Below, in pieces: positions 1 to 8,782 of a stretch of DNA of 42,560 nucleotides. The stretch comes from Candidatus Atribacteria bacterium UBA6251 (lineage in GTDB: Bacteria > Atribacterota > Phoenicimicrobiia > Phoenicimicrobiales > Phoenicimicrobiaceae): NCBI GenBank assembly GCA_002441285.1, contig DJVR01000041.1, positions 1 to 42,560 on the forward strand. Reading direction: 5' to 3'. The translations under genes were made by a program, and so were the position numbers. The notes below the pieces were generated by a model. That model worked only from the letters and a program-made list of their open reading frames with translations, was not told where the DNA came from and did no database searches. The first letter of the stretch is position 1, and each line of letters starts with the position of its first letter.

Positions 1-2
1 AT

Positions 3-788
3 ATATTAAACGTAAATCCCCGCTTCACCGAACTATTCGGCTATACTTTAGAAGAAGTAAAGGGCAGAAATCTTGATGATGGGATGATTCATCCCCCGGA
101 TAAGATGGAAGAGGGGAAGAGGTTGACTAAGAAATCATTAAAAGGCTATTTCTATTTCGAGACGATTAGAAAGAAAAAAGATGGAACTCTATTCCCCGTA
201 GCCATTTCTGGCTCCCAGGTTATAATTGATGGCCAACTTAAAGGACTGATAGGGATATTTCAAGATATCACTGAACGTAAGAAGATGGAAGAGGAGCTAG
301 CCAGGTTAGCCCATTATGATGTCCTTACCGGTTGTTATACTCGGGCCTATGGCTTAATCCTCTTAGAACAGCAGATCAGGATGGCCAAAAGGAAGAATAC
401 CCCCTTACTTTTATTCTATCTGGATGTTAATGACTTTAAATCTATTAATGATACCTTTGGCCATCAAGAAGGGGATAAGGTCTTAAACCAAGTAGTCACC
501 CTCTTTCAATCTACCTTAAGAGAAGTAGATATTATCTGTCGGATGGGGGGAGATGAGTTCCTGCTTATCTTCCCGGAGAGTTCTTTACAAGATGCGCCTC
601 TGATTAAAGAGAGGATAGATAAAAATCTTAAGAAATTAAATCAGAAGCTGGCCAAGCCCTATAGTATAGGTCTTAGTATCGGTCTTTCTTATTATAACCC
701 GTCTAATCCTTTATCTATAGATGAATTAATCCGCATAGCTGATGAGAATATGTACAAAGAGAAGAAGAAAAAAAATAAGGGAAGATAG
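3..788 (+). CDS. PAS-GGDEF diguanylate cyclase, 5' end outside window
   Basis: Makes cyclic di-GMP from two GTP. The frame is open from base 3, and the residues before the first ATG (84) already read as a PAS domain (NPRFTELFGYTLEEVKGRN), so ATG 84 is not the start and the gene is cut by the window edge. A PAS tail ending in the usual DITERKKMEEE linker is followed by a full GGDEF domain starting at LAHYDVLTG. The active-site GGDEF is encoded at 546-560. An RxxD motif (REVD) sits five residues before it, the normal place of the product-inhibition I-site, so an active, feedback-inhibited cyclase is expected. No EAL domain follows; the protein ends in a lysine-rich tail. The sensory input lies upstream and cannot be seen. 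Confidence 0.93.
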   Translation: MLNVNPRFTELFGYTLEEVKGRNLDDGMIHPPDKMEEGKRLTKKSLKGYFYFETIRKKKDGTLFPVAISGSQVIIDGQLKGLIGIFQDITERKKMEEELARLAHYDVLTGCYTRAYGLILLEQQIRMAKRKNTPLLLFYLDVNDFKSINDTFGHQEGDKVLNQVVTLFQSTLREVDIICRMGGDEFLLIFPESSLQDAPLIKERIDKNLKKLNQKLAKPYSIGLSIGLSYYNPSNPLSIDELIRIADENMYKEKKKKNKGR

Positions 789-793
789 CAAAA

Positions 794-933
794 TAGTCAT
801 TAGTCATTAGTGAACAAATCTAGCGTGGAGCGTATAGCGTTTAGCGTATTACGTATTTAGTTACCTGGTTAACTGGTTGAGGGGTTGGTATATTGAAGAA
901 TTAATACTAAACCAATTAACCAATTAACCAACT
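794..933. repeat. Short degenerate tandem and inverted repeats
   Basis: The gap between the cyclase and the lipid kinase contains TAGTCAT twice (794-807), several TAGCGT-type units (821-852), then a run of TTAACC/GGTTAA units. The GGTTAACTGGTTG stretch near 868 can fold on AACCAATTAACC near 911-928. A related copy lies inverted at 6697-6726, and similar TAACCAATTAAC blocks occur near 13,290. This looks like a dispersed non-coding repeat family. Confidence 0.5.
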
Positions 934-940
934 AACCAAA

Positions 941-1843
941 TTATGGAACAATTAATTTTAATCTTTTTGGCAGAAGAGTGATAATAAATTTTTTTTGGCT
1001 CTCTATTACCTCTCCACTCACCTGAGCCAGGATAGGTTCTGAAGATTCAATTATTATTTCTTTAGCCCTATAAAAATTTATCCCTTTAATACTTCTATGT
1101 GTGCCTTTAAATACTTTAGGTATGCTCATAAGATATTTAAATCTTCCCATCTCTTCTACTACACAAACTTCTAACAAACCATCATCTAATATGGCTTCCG
1201 GTGTTATCTTAAATCTTCCTCCATAAATTTTTCCATTGCCAACAGCTATAAATAGAATTTTGAGCTGAGTCTCTTGCCCGTCAATCTTTATCTTTACTTC
1301 GTGGTAACCAAAAGGAGCCAAAAGTTTTTTCAAAGTAGCGAGAATATAGACATAAGCACTAAGAGTATTCCAGTGGGGGTGTTTGTTTTTTAATTGATTG
1401 GCTAAGTGGGCTATTTCTGCATCAAAACCTATCCCGCAGATATTACCAAAATATATTTGCTGATTAATCAATCCCAGATCTATCCTTTTAGTTTTTCCCT
1501 TAATTAAAGTATGGCAGGCTTTAATTATATTTGGAGAAATATCTGTGCTTTTGATAAAATCATTTGCCCAGCCTAAAGGGATTATACCTAAGGCTGGATC
1601 ATTTTTAGATTGCATAATCCCATTAATAATTTCATTGATAGTGCCATCCCCACCTACCGAGATAATTACTTCCATACCTTCATCGGCGGCTTTTCGGGCC
1701 AGCTCTGTAGCTTCCCCTGTACGAGAGGTCATTTTTAATCTAAAATTTAATCCGTTTTCTTCTAAATAATTTAAAACTGTTTCCAGGTGCTTTTTTGGTT
1801 TTCCGCCACCAGCAGTCAGATTAACGATTATTTCGGTGTTCAA
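941..1843 (-). CDS. YegS/BmrU-type lipid (diacylglycerol) kinase
   Basis: Predicted ATP-dependent kinase of diacylglycerol or a related lipid, 300 aa, the normal length for the YegS/Rv2252/BmrU family. The nucleotide-binding GGDGT motif is at residues 64-68. The next family motif, usually PLGTGNDF or PLGTANDF, reads PLGWANDF (89-96), so Thr is replaced by Trp. The start is TTG (1841-1843): a good AAGGAG lies 9 nt upstream inside the end of the nitrilase gene, and the next residues NTEIIVNLTAGGG match a family N-terminus. It is the second gene of a two-gene minus-strand unit with a 3 nt gap, so co-transcription and translational coupling are likely. The substrate cannot be read from sequence. 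Confidence 0.9.
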   Translation of the reverse strand: MNTEIIVNLTAGGGKPKKHLETVLNYLEENGLNFRLKMTSRTGEATELARKAADEGMEVIISVGGDGTINEIINGIMQSKNDPALGIIPLGWANDFIKSTDISPNIIKACHTLIKGKTKRIDLGLINQQIYFGNICGIGFDAEIAHLANQLKNKHPHWNTLSAYVYILATLKKLLAPFGYHEVKIKIDGQETQLKILFIAVGNGKIYGGRFKITPEAILDDGLLEVCVVEEMGRFKYLMSIPKVFKGTHRSIKGINFYRAKEIIIESSEPILAQVSGEVIESQKKFIITLLPKRLKLIVP

Positions 1844-1846
1844 TTT

Positions 1847-3514
1847 TTACTTCTCCTTTATTTCGATTTTATTTATTAAAAATTCATAAGTTTCTGGTTT
1901 TCTATTTAATATAGTATTAGTATGAGGAACAACCTCTTTATAGTGGGAAAGTGCAGGGTTAATAGGGCTTAAACTTGCCTGTTCTGTTTTTTTTAGACAG
2001 GAGGTTAAGATTTGACCCGAGGGGGAGGTGATGATACTATGACCTATTCCTTGATGGTTAATAGAATTAGAACAGATTGTCCATATCCTGTTTTCTGCAC
2101 TTCTAGTCCGACAGATATTTATATGTTTATCATTGGAAAATTTAGCGGGCCAGATAATTAATTCCGCTCCTTTTAAAGTAAGAAGACGAGGTATTTCGGG
2201 AAAGAGACCTTCGTATCCTAACATTATTCCGATATTGCCATAAGTGGTTTTAAATACTGGGAGTCCTAAATTGCCAGGAGTAAAAAAATTTTTTTCTGCC
2301 TGTTCTAAATGAGTTTTACGATATTTACCCACTATCTCCCCTGATTCTACTAAAAAAGTTGTTTTATAAACATAATTATTATTTTTTTCGACTATAGTAA
2401 CCGCACAGAGCAGTCTGGTATGTTCAGTCAATTGTCTAATTTTATTTAGAATTTTTTCTCCTTTTTCCGGAAAGTCAAAGTCTGCTTCTGGGAAAACAAT
2501 AATCATAGCTTCTTGCTCTAGTAGATTAAGGATAAAGAATTCTATTTTTTCGAGGTATTCTTCTAAATTATTTTTAAACTTTAGTTGAACTATAGAAGCA
2601 ATACATTCCTGATATGAAGGGATTTTCTTTTTCTTTAAGATTGAGTAAATTGGTAAATTCTGGGTTGATTGGGTTAATTCAGAATATAGCTCGGGTCTTC
2701 GATCGGTGAATACATTTATTTTTTTATCTATTGTTTTATCTTGGTTTTTTTCTAAAGGAATTTCAAAAGAAATTATTTCTTCACAAAAAGAAGAAGCAAT
2801 CTTGACTACTTTTCCTTCTGGTGAAAAAATAGCACTTTTTCCACAGTAGAGTACAGTACCAGCCTCCATTCCTACCTTATTAGCAGCCACAATCCAAATA
2901 CGATTTTCCAAGGCTCTAGTAGGTATCATATATTCTATCTGCGGATTGGTTAAAGTTTCTTTTTGTAGCCCAGCAGTAACCCAATTAGTCAGATCAATTA
3001 AAAAGTCTGCTCCTTGTAAACTAAGACAACGGATAATTTCCGGAATTCTTCCATCTGCACAGATAAACATCCCTATTTTCCCTAATTCAGTTTGAAAAAC
3101 TGGATAATAATTACCTTCTTCAAACCAGTGATTATCAAAATGCCAGAGAAATGATTTTCTAAAACAACCAATCTCTTCACCTTTGGGATTAATCAACAAG
3201 GCACTGTTGAAAAGTTTATTTTTCGTACTATCAACTTCTACTAATCCTAAGGCCAGATAACATTGATATAGTTTTGCCTTTACTTTAACTTCTTCAATAA
3301 ATTTATTGGTAGATGTCTGTAAACTTAAATAATCTTTTACCACTAAAGGCGATAAATAATAGGCAGGAAAGGCACATTCCGGTAAAACCATTAGCTGAGG
3401 AGATAACTTTGCTGCCTGATCAATCATGCTTAAAATGTTTTTCTTATTTTTAGATTTTTTATCATAGTCAAAAGCGCTTACCTGCAGGCAAGCAACTCTC
3501 AATCTTTTGACCAT
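1847..3514 (-). CDS. Tandem carbon-nitrogen hydrolase (two nitrilase domains, second inactive)
   Basis: 555 aa made of two nitrilase-superfamily domains (about 5-255 and 305-545), roughly twice the usual length. Domain 1 keeps the full Glu-Lys-Cys triad: E46 (LPECAFP), K120 (FRKSF) and C152 (FICADGRIPE). Domain 2 keeps E343 (FPEADF) and K400 (YRKTHLE), but the nucleophile position reads MLGYEGLFPE, with Gly433 in place of Cys, so it is probably a non-catalytic partner domain. Such enzymes hydrolyse amides or nitriles; the substrate is unknown. The start is ATG with GGGGAGG upstream. It is first in a unit with the lipid kinase and diverges from the acetyltransferase. A frameshift is not involved, as the reading frame is continuous. 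Confidence 0.88.
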   Translation of the reverse strand: MVKRLRVACLQVSAFDYDKKSKNKKNILSMIDQAAKLSPQLMVLPECAFPAYYLSPLVVKDYLSLQTSTNKFIEEVKVKAKLYQCYLALGLVEVDSTKNKLFNSALLINPKGEEIGCFRKSFLWHFDNHWFEEGNYYPVFQTELGKIGMFICADGRIPEIIRCLSLQGADFLIDLTNWVTAGLQKETLTNPQIEYMIPTRALENRIWIVAANKVGMEAGTVLYCGKSAIFSPEGKVVKIASSFCEEIISFEIPLEKNQDKTIDKKINVFTDRRPELYSELTQSTQNLPIYSILKKKKIPSYQECIASIVQLKFKNNLEEYLEKIEFFILNLLEQEAMIIVFPEADFDFPEKGEKILNKIRQLTEHTRLLCAVTIVEKNNNYVYKTTFLVESGEIVGKYRKTHLEQAEKNFFTPGNLGLPVFKTTYGNIGIMLGYEGLFPEIPRLLTLKGAELIIWPAKFSNDKHINICRTRSAENRIWTICSNSINHQGIGHSIITSPSGQILTSCLKKTEQASLSPINPALSHYKEVVPHTNTILNRKPETYEFLINKIEIKEK

Positions 3515-3644
3515 TATAAAGACCTCCCCTTTTACAGATACTATAATTCTACAAAATTTTTATAATTCCTGCTATAATAAAAAATAAAATATTGATTCTG
3601 GTTAAAAAAATATTTTGACTTATTTGTTTTTAGGGAGAAATGAG
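3515..3644. promoter_or_regulatory. Divergent promoter region
   Basis: AT-rich gap between two divergently oriented genes. TATAAT occurs on the plus strand at 3542-3547, 3561-3566 and 3573-3578, and -10-like TATAGT or TATTAT hexamers occur on the minus strand. None has a convincing -35 on inspection, so individual promoters are not assigned. Confidence 0.3.
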
Positions 3645-4187
3645 ATGCTAGAAGGTAAATTGGTTAATTTAAGAGTAGTGGAAAAAGGGGATTTAGAAGA
3701 AATAATGAAATGGGTCAATAAAAAAGAAATTACTAAATATTTATCTTATTTTCTTTATCCTATTTCTCAAGAAGAAGAGGAGAAATTTATAGAAAAGGCA
3801 CTGAGACATAATGATTCAGAAAAGAATTTAGTGATTGAAACTAAAGATAAAGAATATTTGGGACAGATTAATTTACACAATATTGATTGGAAAAATATGA
3901 ATGCAGAGTTGGGAATTGTCATTGGTAAAGAAGAATACTGGAATAAGGGTTACGGGGCAGATGCTATCAAGACTCTCCTTGATTATGCTTTTCATCAATT
4001 AAACCTTTATAAAGTATATCTTCGGGTCTTTGAGTATAATGAAAGAGGAATTCGCTGCTATCAAAAATGTGGGTTTAAAGAAGAAAGAAGATTAAGGAAG
4101 AGCCATTTTTTTGAAAGAAAGTTTTACGATGTAATTATCATGGGTCTTTTGAAAGAAGAGTTTGAATCCCAGGTTAACCAAAGATAA
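3645..4187 (+). CDS. GNAT acetyltransferase, RimJ/RimL-like
   Basis: Transfers acetyl from acetyl-CoA to an amine; the RimJ/RimL subfamily acts on protein N-termini or small molecules. 180 aa from ATG 3645, chosen over an upstream TTG (3615) because AGGGAG lies 7 nt before it and MLEGKLVNLRVVEKGDLEEI is the usual family beginning. The acetyl-CoA loop is seen as EEYWNKGYGADAI (about 96-108), followed by the typical NERGIRCYQKCGFKEE segment (132-147). It stands alone, between the divergent nitrilase unit and rarA. The substrate is not predictable. Confidence 0.9.
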   Translation: MLEGKLVNLRVVEKGDLEEIMKWVNKKEITKYLSYFLYPISQEEEEKFIEKALRHNDSEKNLVIETKDKEYLGQINLHNIDWKNMNAELGIVIGKEEYWNKGYGADAIKTLLDYAFHQLNLYKVYLRVFEYNERGIRCYQKCGFKEERRLRKSHFFERKFYDVIIMGLLKEEFESQVNQR

Positions 4188-4245
4188 TTAAATTCTTTAT
4201 TCATAAATTTACAAATTTAATTTTTATAAAATTTGGTGAGGTATA

Positions 4246-5580
4246 GTGAATCTTTTTACTGGTTATGAACAATATGAAAATTATCAGGGGACTCCTCTAG
4301 CGGAAAGAGTTAGACCGGAAAAATTAGAGGATTTTTTAGGTCAGGAAAAGATTATTGGTCCTGGAAAACCATTACGCCTGGCCATTGAAAACGATGAACT
4401 TCAATCAATAATTCTCTGGGGACCTCCTGGATCAGGAAAAACTACCTTAGCCAGGATTATTGCTCGAATGACCAAAGCACAATTCATTCCTTTTAGTGCT
4501 GCAATTTCGGGAGTACCCACCTTAAAGAAGATTATTAAAGAAGCCTTAAGCCAGAGAAAATATCACCACCAAAAAACCATACTATTTGTTGATGAAATTC
4601 ATCGTTTTAATAAATCCCAACAAGATGCCTTTCTCCCCTATGTGGAGGATGGAACTATTATTTTAATTGGGGCGACTACTGAAAATCCATCATTTGAAGT
4701 TATTTCACCTCTTTTATCCAGAGCTACTGTTTATGTTCTGGAACCACTATCGATTTCAGACTTAAGAAAAATTTTAGAAAGGGCTTTAAAGGATCAAGAA
4801 AAGGGTTTAGGAAAATATCAAGTGAATCTGGAGCCAGAGACTCTGGATTTTATAGTAGAACTAGCCTATGGAGATGCCCGTATTGCCTTAAATATTTTGG
4901 AATTTGCGGTGATAACCACTAAGCCAGATAAACAAAAGATTAGAAATATAGATATAAAAGTTATTGAGGAAGTAGTACAAAAGAGATGTTTACGTTATGA
5001 TAAAACTGGCGAAGAACACTATAATATTATTTCTGCTTTACATAAGAGTATGCGTGATTCAGACCCCGATGCAGCTATTTATTGGGTAGCACGTATGCTG
5101 GAAGCTGGAGAGAATCCTCTCTATATAGCCCGACGATTGGTAAGATTTGCTTCTGAGGATATTGGTAATGCTGATCCTCAAGCCTTACAAATAGCGGTTT
5201 CTGCTATGCAAGCGGTACATTTTTTAGGTATGCCGGAAGCTAATTTAGCACTAATTCAGGCTGCTACCTATTTAGCTGCTGCTCCTAAAAGTAATTCCCT
5301 TTATAAAGGATATCAGTTAGCCCAGGAAGATGTTAAAAAATTGGGGCCTCTACCAGTTCCCCTGGTTATTCGTAATGCTCCTACTTCTTTAATGAAAGAT
5401 CTAGGTTATGGAGCAGGATATAAATATGCTCACCATTTTAGAGGAGGGTATGTTGTCCAGGAGCATCTTCCTAAAGAACTAAAAGGTAAGCAATATTATT
5501 TTCCTACCGACCGAGGTTTAGAGAGGGAGATAAAGCAACGATTAGAAAGCTTGAAGAAAAAATATAATAAAAATAAATGA
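4246..5580 (+). CDS. rarA: Replication-associated recombination protein A (AAA+ ATPase)
   Basis: RarA/MgsA acts at stalled replication forks and belongs to the clamp-loader-like AAA+ group. 444 aa, normal full length. The N-terminus PLAERVRPEKLEDFLGQ is diagnostic; Walker A GPPGSGKT is at 59-66, Walker B DEIH at 116-119, sensor 1 around GATTENPSF and the arginine-finger region around PLLSRA. The C-terminal MgsA/tetramerisation domain (YWVARMLEAGENPLYIARRL and onward) is complete. The start is GTG at 4246 with GGTGAGG 5 nt upstream, leaving the standard short N-terminus before the RPEKLE block. It appears monocistronic. Confidence 0.96.
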   Translation: MNLFTGYEQYENYQGTPLAERVRPEKLEDFLGQEKIIGPGKPLRLAIENDELQSIILWGPPGSGKTTLARIIARMTKAQFIPFSAAISGVPTLKKIIKEALSQRKYHHQKTILFVDEIHRFNKSQQDAFLPYVEDGTIILIGATTENPSFEVISPLLSRATVYVLEPLSISDLRKILERALKDQEKGLGKYQVNLEPETLDFIVELAYGDARIALNILEFAVITTKPDKQKIRNIDIKVIEEVVQKRCLRYDKTGEEHYNIISALHKSMRDSDPDAAIYWVARMLEAGENPLYIARRLVRFASEDIGNADPQALQIAVSAMQAVHFLGMPEANLALIQAATYLAAAPKSNSLYKGYQLAQEDVKKLGPLPVPLVIRNAPTSLMKDLGYGAGYKYAHHFRGGYVVQEHLPKELKGKQYYFPTDRGLEREIKQRLESLKKKYNKNK

Positions 5581-5779
5581 AAGAAGAGGTATTAAAAGAA
5601 AAAACTAAACTCTATTATTAACTTGCCTCAGAAAGCAGGGGGAGAAAATTTTCGGGATAAATCCCCAAGGAGCAGATATGCGAAATGAAAAAGTTTGTTA
5701 ATCTAATTTGGAAAATAATTTTGGTACTAACCTAAAGTATCCTTTATTTTATAATTTATCTTAGGAAAGGTTTAATCAA

Positions 5780-6667
5780 ATGAGAAAAATACTAAAAGAG
5801 GATAAAGAAAAGATCCGGCAAGAATTAACTGTCGCAAAGCAACAAGCCAAAAATTCTTTAGGTAAGGTAGATTATACTATTTCTATAAGCCAGGTTAGAT
5901 CCTTAGCTGATAATTTTCGACTATCTCCCAGAGAAATAGAGATATTGGCGCTAAGGGAAGGGATTGTTCCCGAACGATATCAACGCAATCTGGGGGTATT
6001 TAGTCTAGAAGAACAGATCAAACTAAGGCAATCGAAAGTAGCAATTATTGGTTCGGGTGGATTGGGTGGAACAGTATTAGAGTTATTAGCCAGAGTGGGG
6101 ATCGGTAAATTAGTGATTATAGATAAGGATGTAATAGTAGAAAGTAATCTAAATCGTCAAATTATAGCTCGGGAAACTAATTTAGGAAAACAAAAAGTAA
6201 AAGCCGCTCTGAAAAGGATAAAAGAGATAAATTCTTCCATTCAGGTTAAGGCTTATGCTACCTTTGTAAATGCCGATAATGTCAAAGAATTAGTCAAAGG
6301 GACAGATGTAGTAGTAGATGCCCTGGATAATTTACCCTCTCGCTTTATTATTCAGGAAGCTTGTAGAGGATTAAAAATACCCCTAGTCCATGGGGCTATA
6401 GCTGGTTTTAATGGTCAACTAATGACTATTTTTCCTGAGGATAAAGGGTTAGAATTAATTTACGGAAATAGAAATGATTTACCAGAAAAAGGAAGCGAAA
6501 CAAAATTGGGTTCTCCCACAGTTACTCCGGCAATAATTGCCACGCTGGAAGCTCAGGAGGTTATAAAGATATTGTTAAAAAGAGGGAATCTTTTTCGCAA
6601 CCGATTATTGTATCTAGACCTTGAAAATGGAACAATAGATACCTTAGAATTAGTGAATAGTTATTAA
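5780..6667 (+). CDS. ThiF/MoeB/HesA-family E1-like adenylyltransferase
   Basis: The family adenylates the C-terminus of small ubiquitin-like sulfur carriers (ThiS, MoaD). 295 aa: a helical N-terminal extension of about 70 residues, then the Rossmann nucleotide fold with GSGGLGG at 91-97, acidic D115/D118 and the ESNLNRQI segment (121-128) that holds the catalytic Asn and Arg. PERYQRNLG before the fold is typical of the bacterial HesA/MoeB/ThiF group. The paired CxxC zinc motifs of classical MoeB/ThiF are absent; only one Cys is seen, in QEACRG. No ThiS- or MoaD-like gene is adjacent, so the partner is unknown. ATG with GGAAAGG upstream. Confidence 0.9.
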   Translation: MRKILKEDKEKIRQELTVAKQQAKNSLGKVDYTISISQVRSLADNFRLSPREIEILALREGIVPERYQRNLGVFSLEEQIKLRQSKVAIIGSGGLGGTVLELLARVGIGKLVIIDKDVIVESNLNRQIIARETNLGKQKVKAALKRIKEINSSIQVKAYATFVNADNVKELVKGTDVVVDALDNLPSRFIIQEACRGLKIPLVHGAIAGFNGQLMTIFPEDKGLELIYGNRNDLPEKGSETKLGSPTVTPAIIATLEAQEVIKILLKRGNLFRNRLLYLDLENGTIDTLELVNSY

Positions 6668-6675
6668 TGAATAGA

Positions 6676-6760
6676 CGTTAGTGTTTGGTTAGATAATTAA
6701 CTGGTTTAGTATTAGTTATTAATTCTTAGAATAGCTAACCAGGTAAACAGCTAATTTAAT
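6676..6760. repeat. Dispersed palindromic repeat, inverted copy
   Basis: Bases 6697-6726, reverse-complemented, match 897-919 closely (GAATTAATA, then CTAAACCAGTTAA against CTAAACCAATTAA), apart from a 6-base insertion. TTGGTTAG on the left and CTAACCAGG on the right can pair, giving an imperfect hairpin between the E1-like gene and ddl. Confidence 0.45.
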
Positions 6761-6896
6761 ATAATATACCAGAAAAGAGAAATAACCGATTTACCAATAA
6801 GAGATAAGTTTGATGTTTTCGTTTTCAGAAAATAGAGGTGGGAAATTTATATGGAGGAGAGACGATTAAAAAGATAGAAAGAAAGGCACAGAGATA

Positions 6897-8024
6897 ATGG
6901 ATAGAAAATTAAAAGTAGGGATTATCTTTGGAGGAAGATCAGGAGAGCATGAGGTATCCTGTTGCTCAGCTGCTTCAGTTATGCAGGCGATAAATCAGGA
7001 GAAATATACTATAATTCCTATTGGAATAACCAAACAAGGTAAATGGATTTCTCCTCAGGAAACCCTGAAAACACTGAGTTCAGGAAGAATAGAAGGAGAA
7101 AGTAATGTAGTTTTATTAAATGATCCTGCTAATAAAGCTCTATTAAATTTAACACAAAATAAGAGGATAGATAATAGATACCAGGAGAAATTAGATGTAA
7201 TTTTTCCAGTATTGCATGGTCCTTATGGAGAGGATGGAACAATTCAAGGATTATTGGAATTAGCAGATATTCCTTATGTAGGGGCGGGAGTGGCAGCTTC
7301 GGCTATTTCTATGGATAAAGAATTGATGAAAACTATCTTCCAGCAGAAGAATCTTCCTGTTTTGAAGTGGATGACAATAAAAAGAAAAGAATGGCGACAG
7401 GATCGAAAACAGATTATCACCTTGATTCAAAAAAATTTTGATTACCCGGTTTTTGTAAAACCAACAAATTTAGGTTCCAGTGTGGGTATAAGTAAAGTTA
7501 AAAATGAAAAAGAATTAGAAAAGGCAATAGATATCGCCTCTTCTTATGATAGAAAAATATTAGTTGAACAAGGGTTAGAGGAAATAAGAGAAATTGAATG
7601 TGGAATTTTGGGTAATGATGAACCTAGCCCCTCAGTTCTGGGAGAAATTAAACCAGCTGGTGAATTTTATGATTATGACTCCAAATATCTTAATCGAAAG
7701 ACCCAATTAATTGTTCCGGCTAACCTATCGACTGAAGTAACTCATCAAATTCAAGAAATTGCTTGTCGTGCTTTTAAAGCTATTGATGCAGCAGGGATGG
7801 CTCGGGTAGATTTTTTTGTTACCAGAGAAGAAAACAGAATCTATCTCAATGAGATAAATACTATACCAGGTTTTACCTCGATGAGTATGTACCCTCGTCT
7901 ATGGGAAGCAACTGGAATTCCTTACCCCAGATTAATTGAGCAACTAATTCAACTGGCTTTAGAAAGACATCAAGACAAAAATAAAAATAAGATAGCTTAT
8001 GATGGAGCAAAACTCTTAGAATAA
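6897..8024 (+). CDS. ddl: D-alanine--D-alanine ligase
   Basis: ATP-grasp ligase that makes the D-Ala-D-Ala dipeptide for peptidoglycan. 375 aa. FGGRSGEHEVS at residues 11-21 is the N-terminal signature; the ATP-grasp core includes VFVKPTNLGSSVGISKV, and the metal and active-site end shows ARVDFF and NEINTIPGFTSMSMYP. The omega loop contains FYDYDSKY, the Tyr-type form expected for D-Ala-D-Ala rather than D-Ala-D-Lac specificity, so glycopeptide resistance is not suggested. ATG 6897 has GAAAGG upstream. The encoded cell-wall step implies a peptidoglycan-containing bacterium. Confidence 0.96.
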   Translation: MDRKLKVGIIFGGRSGEHEVSCCSAASVMQAINQEKYTIIPIGITKQGKWISPQETLKTLSSGRIEGESNVVLLNDPANKALLNLTQNKRIDNRYQEKLDVIFPVLHGPYGEDGTIQGLLELADIPYVGAGVAASAISMDKELMKTIFQQKNLPVLKWMTIKRKEWRQDRKQIITLIQKNFDYPVFVKPTNLGSSVGISKVKNEKELEKAIDIASSYDRKILVEQGLEEIREIECGILGNDEPSPSVLGEIKPAGEFYDYDSKYLNRKTQLIVPANLSTEVTHQIQEIACRAFKAIDAAGMARVDFFVTREENRIYLNEINTIPGFTSMSMYPRLWEATGIPYPRLIEQLIQLALERHQDKNKNKIAYDGAKLLE

Positions 8025-8079
8025 TTTACCTAAACTTAAAACCACTATATTATTAGATTTAAAATGGAGGAGTAGATTT

Positions 8080-8649
8080 ATGCTCAAAGATTTAGTAAAA
8101 AAGAATAGGAGTTATCGGAGATTTTATGAAACTTTTGAAATTGGTCGAGAAACCCTAGAAGAATTGATAGATTTAGCTCGACTCTCTGCTTCTGGTGGAA
8201 ATAAACAATCTTTAAAATATATTCTTTCTTATGAGAAAGAAAAAAATGAATTGATTTTTTCTACCCTGGGATGGGCTCGTTATTTAAAAGATTGGCCAGG
8301 GCCTCAGAGCGGAGAAAGACCTTCTGCTTATATTATTATGTTAAATGATATAGAGATTAGCCAAAATTACTGGTGCGATCCTGGTATTGCTGCCCAAAGC
8401 ATTCTTTTAGGGGCTACTGAAAAGGGATTGGGTGGATGTATCTTTGCCAATATTAATAAAAATAAATTGAGGACTAATCTTAAGATTGAAGAAAAGTACG
8501 AAATTCTTTATGTCTTAGCTCTGGGAAAACCAAAAGAGAAGGTCGTACTAGAAGAAGTGGGACCCGATGGAGATATCAAGTACTGGAGAGATAGCCAGGG
8601 AGTTCATCATGTCCCCAAAAGACCTCTGAAAGACCTTATTATCACTTAA
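8080..8649 (+). CDS. Nitroreductase-family protein
   Basis: FMN-dependent NAD(P)H oxidoreductase fold, 189 aa. The N-terminal KNRSYRRFYE is the usual FMN-phosphate-binding R-S-x-R-x-F segment, followed by LIDLARLSASGGNKQSLKYI, the typical S-x-x-N-x-Q motif. GGCIFANINK and VLALGKPKE occur in the expected C-terminal positions. The physiological substrate cannot be told. A clear GGAGG lies before ATG 8080; the gene ends just before a strong terminator hairpin, so it is separate from nikR. Confidence 0.9.
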   Translation: MLKDLVKKNRSYRRFYETFEIGRETLEELIDLARLSASGGNKQSLKYILSYEKEKNELIFSTLGWARYLKDWPGPQSGERPSAYIIMLNDIEISQNYWCDPGIAAQSILLGATEKGLGGCIFANINKNKLRTNLKIEEKYEILYVLALGKPKEKVVLEEVGPDGDIKYWRDSQGVHHVPKRPLKDLIIT

Positions 8650-8718
8650 AAAGGAGACGGGCTACTTTTTATAATATCATAGATAAAAAAGTTGAAAAAG
8701 TAAGTTGTCCCCTTTTTT
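8649..8718 (+). terminator. Intrinsic terminator after nitroreductase gene
   Basis: AAAAGGAGAC (8649-8658) pairs with GTCCCCTTTT (8707-8716) with one mismatch, and inside it CTACTTTTT (8662-8670) pairs with AAAAAGTAAG (8695-8704). The hairpin ends in six T residues (8713-8718), immediately before the nikR promoter. Confidence 0.7.
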
Positions 8719-8721
8719 CTA

Positions 8722-8767
8722 TTGACTGAATTTATGAATAGTGATATTATTTTTAAAATAGTAATAC
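8722..8767 (+). promoter_or_regulatory. nikR promoter with possible operator
   Basis: TTGACT (8722-8727), 17 bp, TATTAT (8745-8750): 5/6 matches in both hexamers. An imperfect inverted repeat, GTGATATTA (8741-8749) against TAGTAATAC (8759-8767), overlaps the -10 and could be an operator for autoregulation. The half-sites agree at only 6 of 9 positions, so the operator part is weak. Confidence 0.5.
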
Positions 8768-8782
8768 TAGGGAGAGAAATAA

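Noticed and set aside
5630..5700. Possible riboswitch between rarA and the E1-like gene (CCAAGGAGCAG with a GGGGA/TCCCC hairpin)
   Set aside because: It recalls part of a glycine aptamer, but the matching CTCTCAGG strand and a second aptamer are missing and the downstream gene does not fit; no known class is supported.
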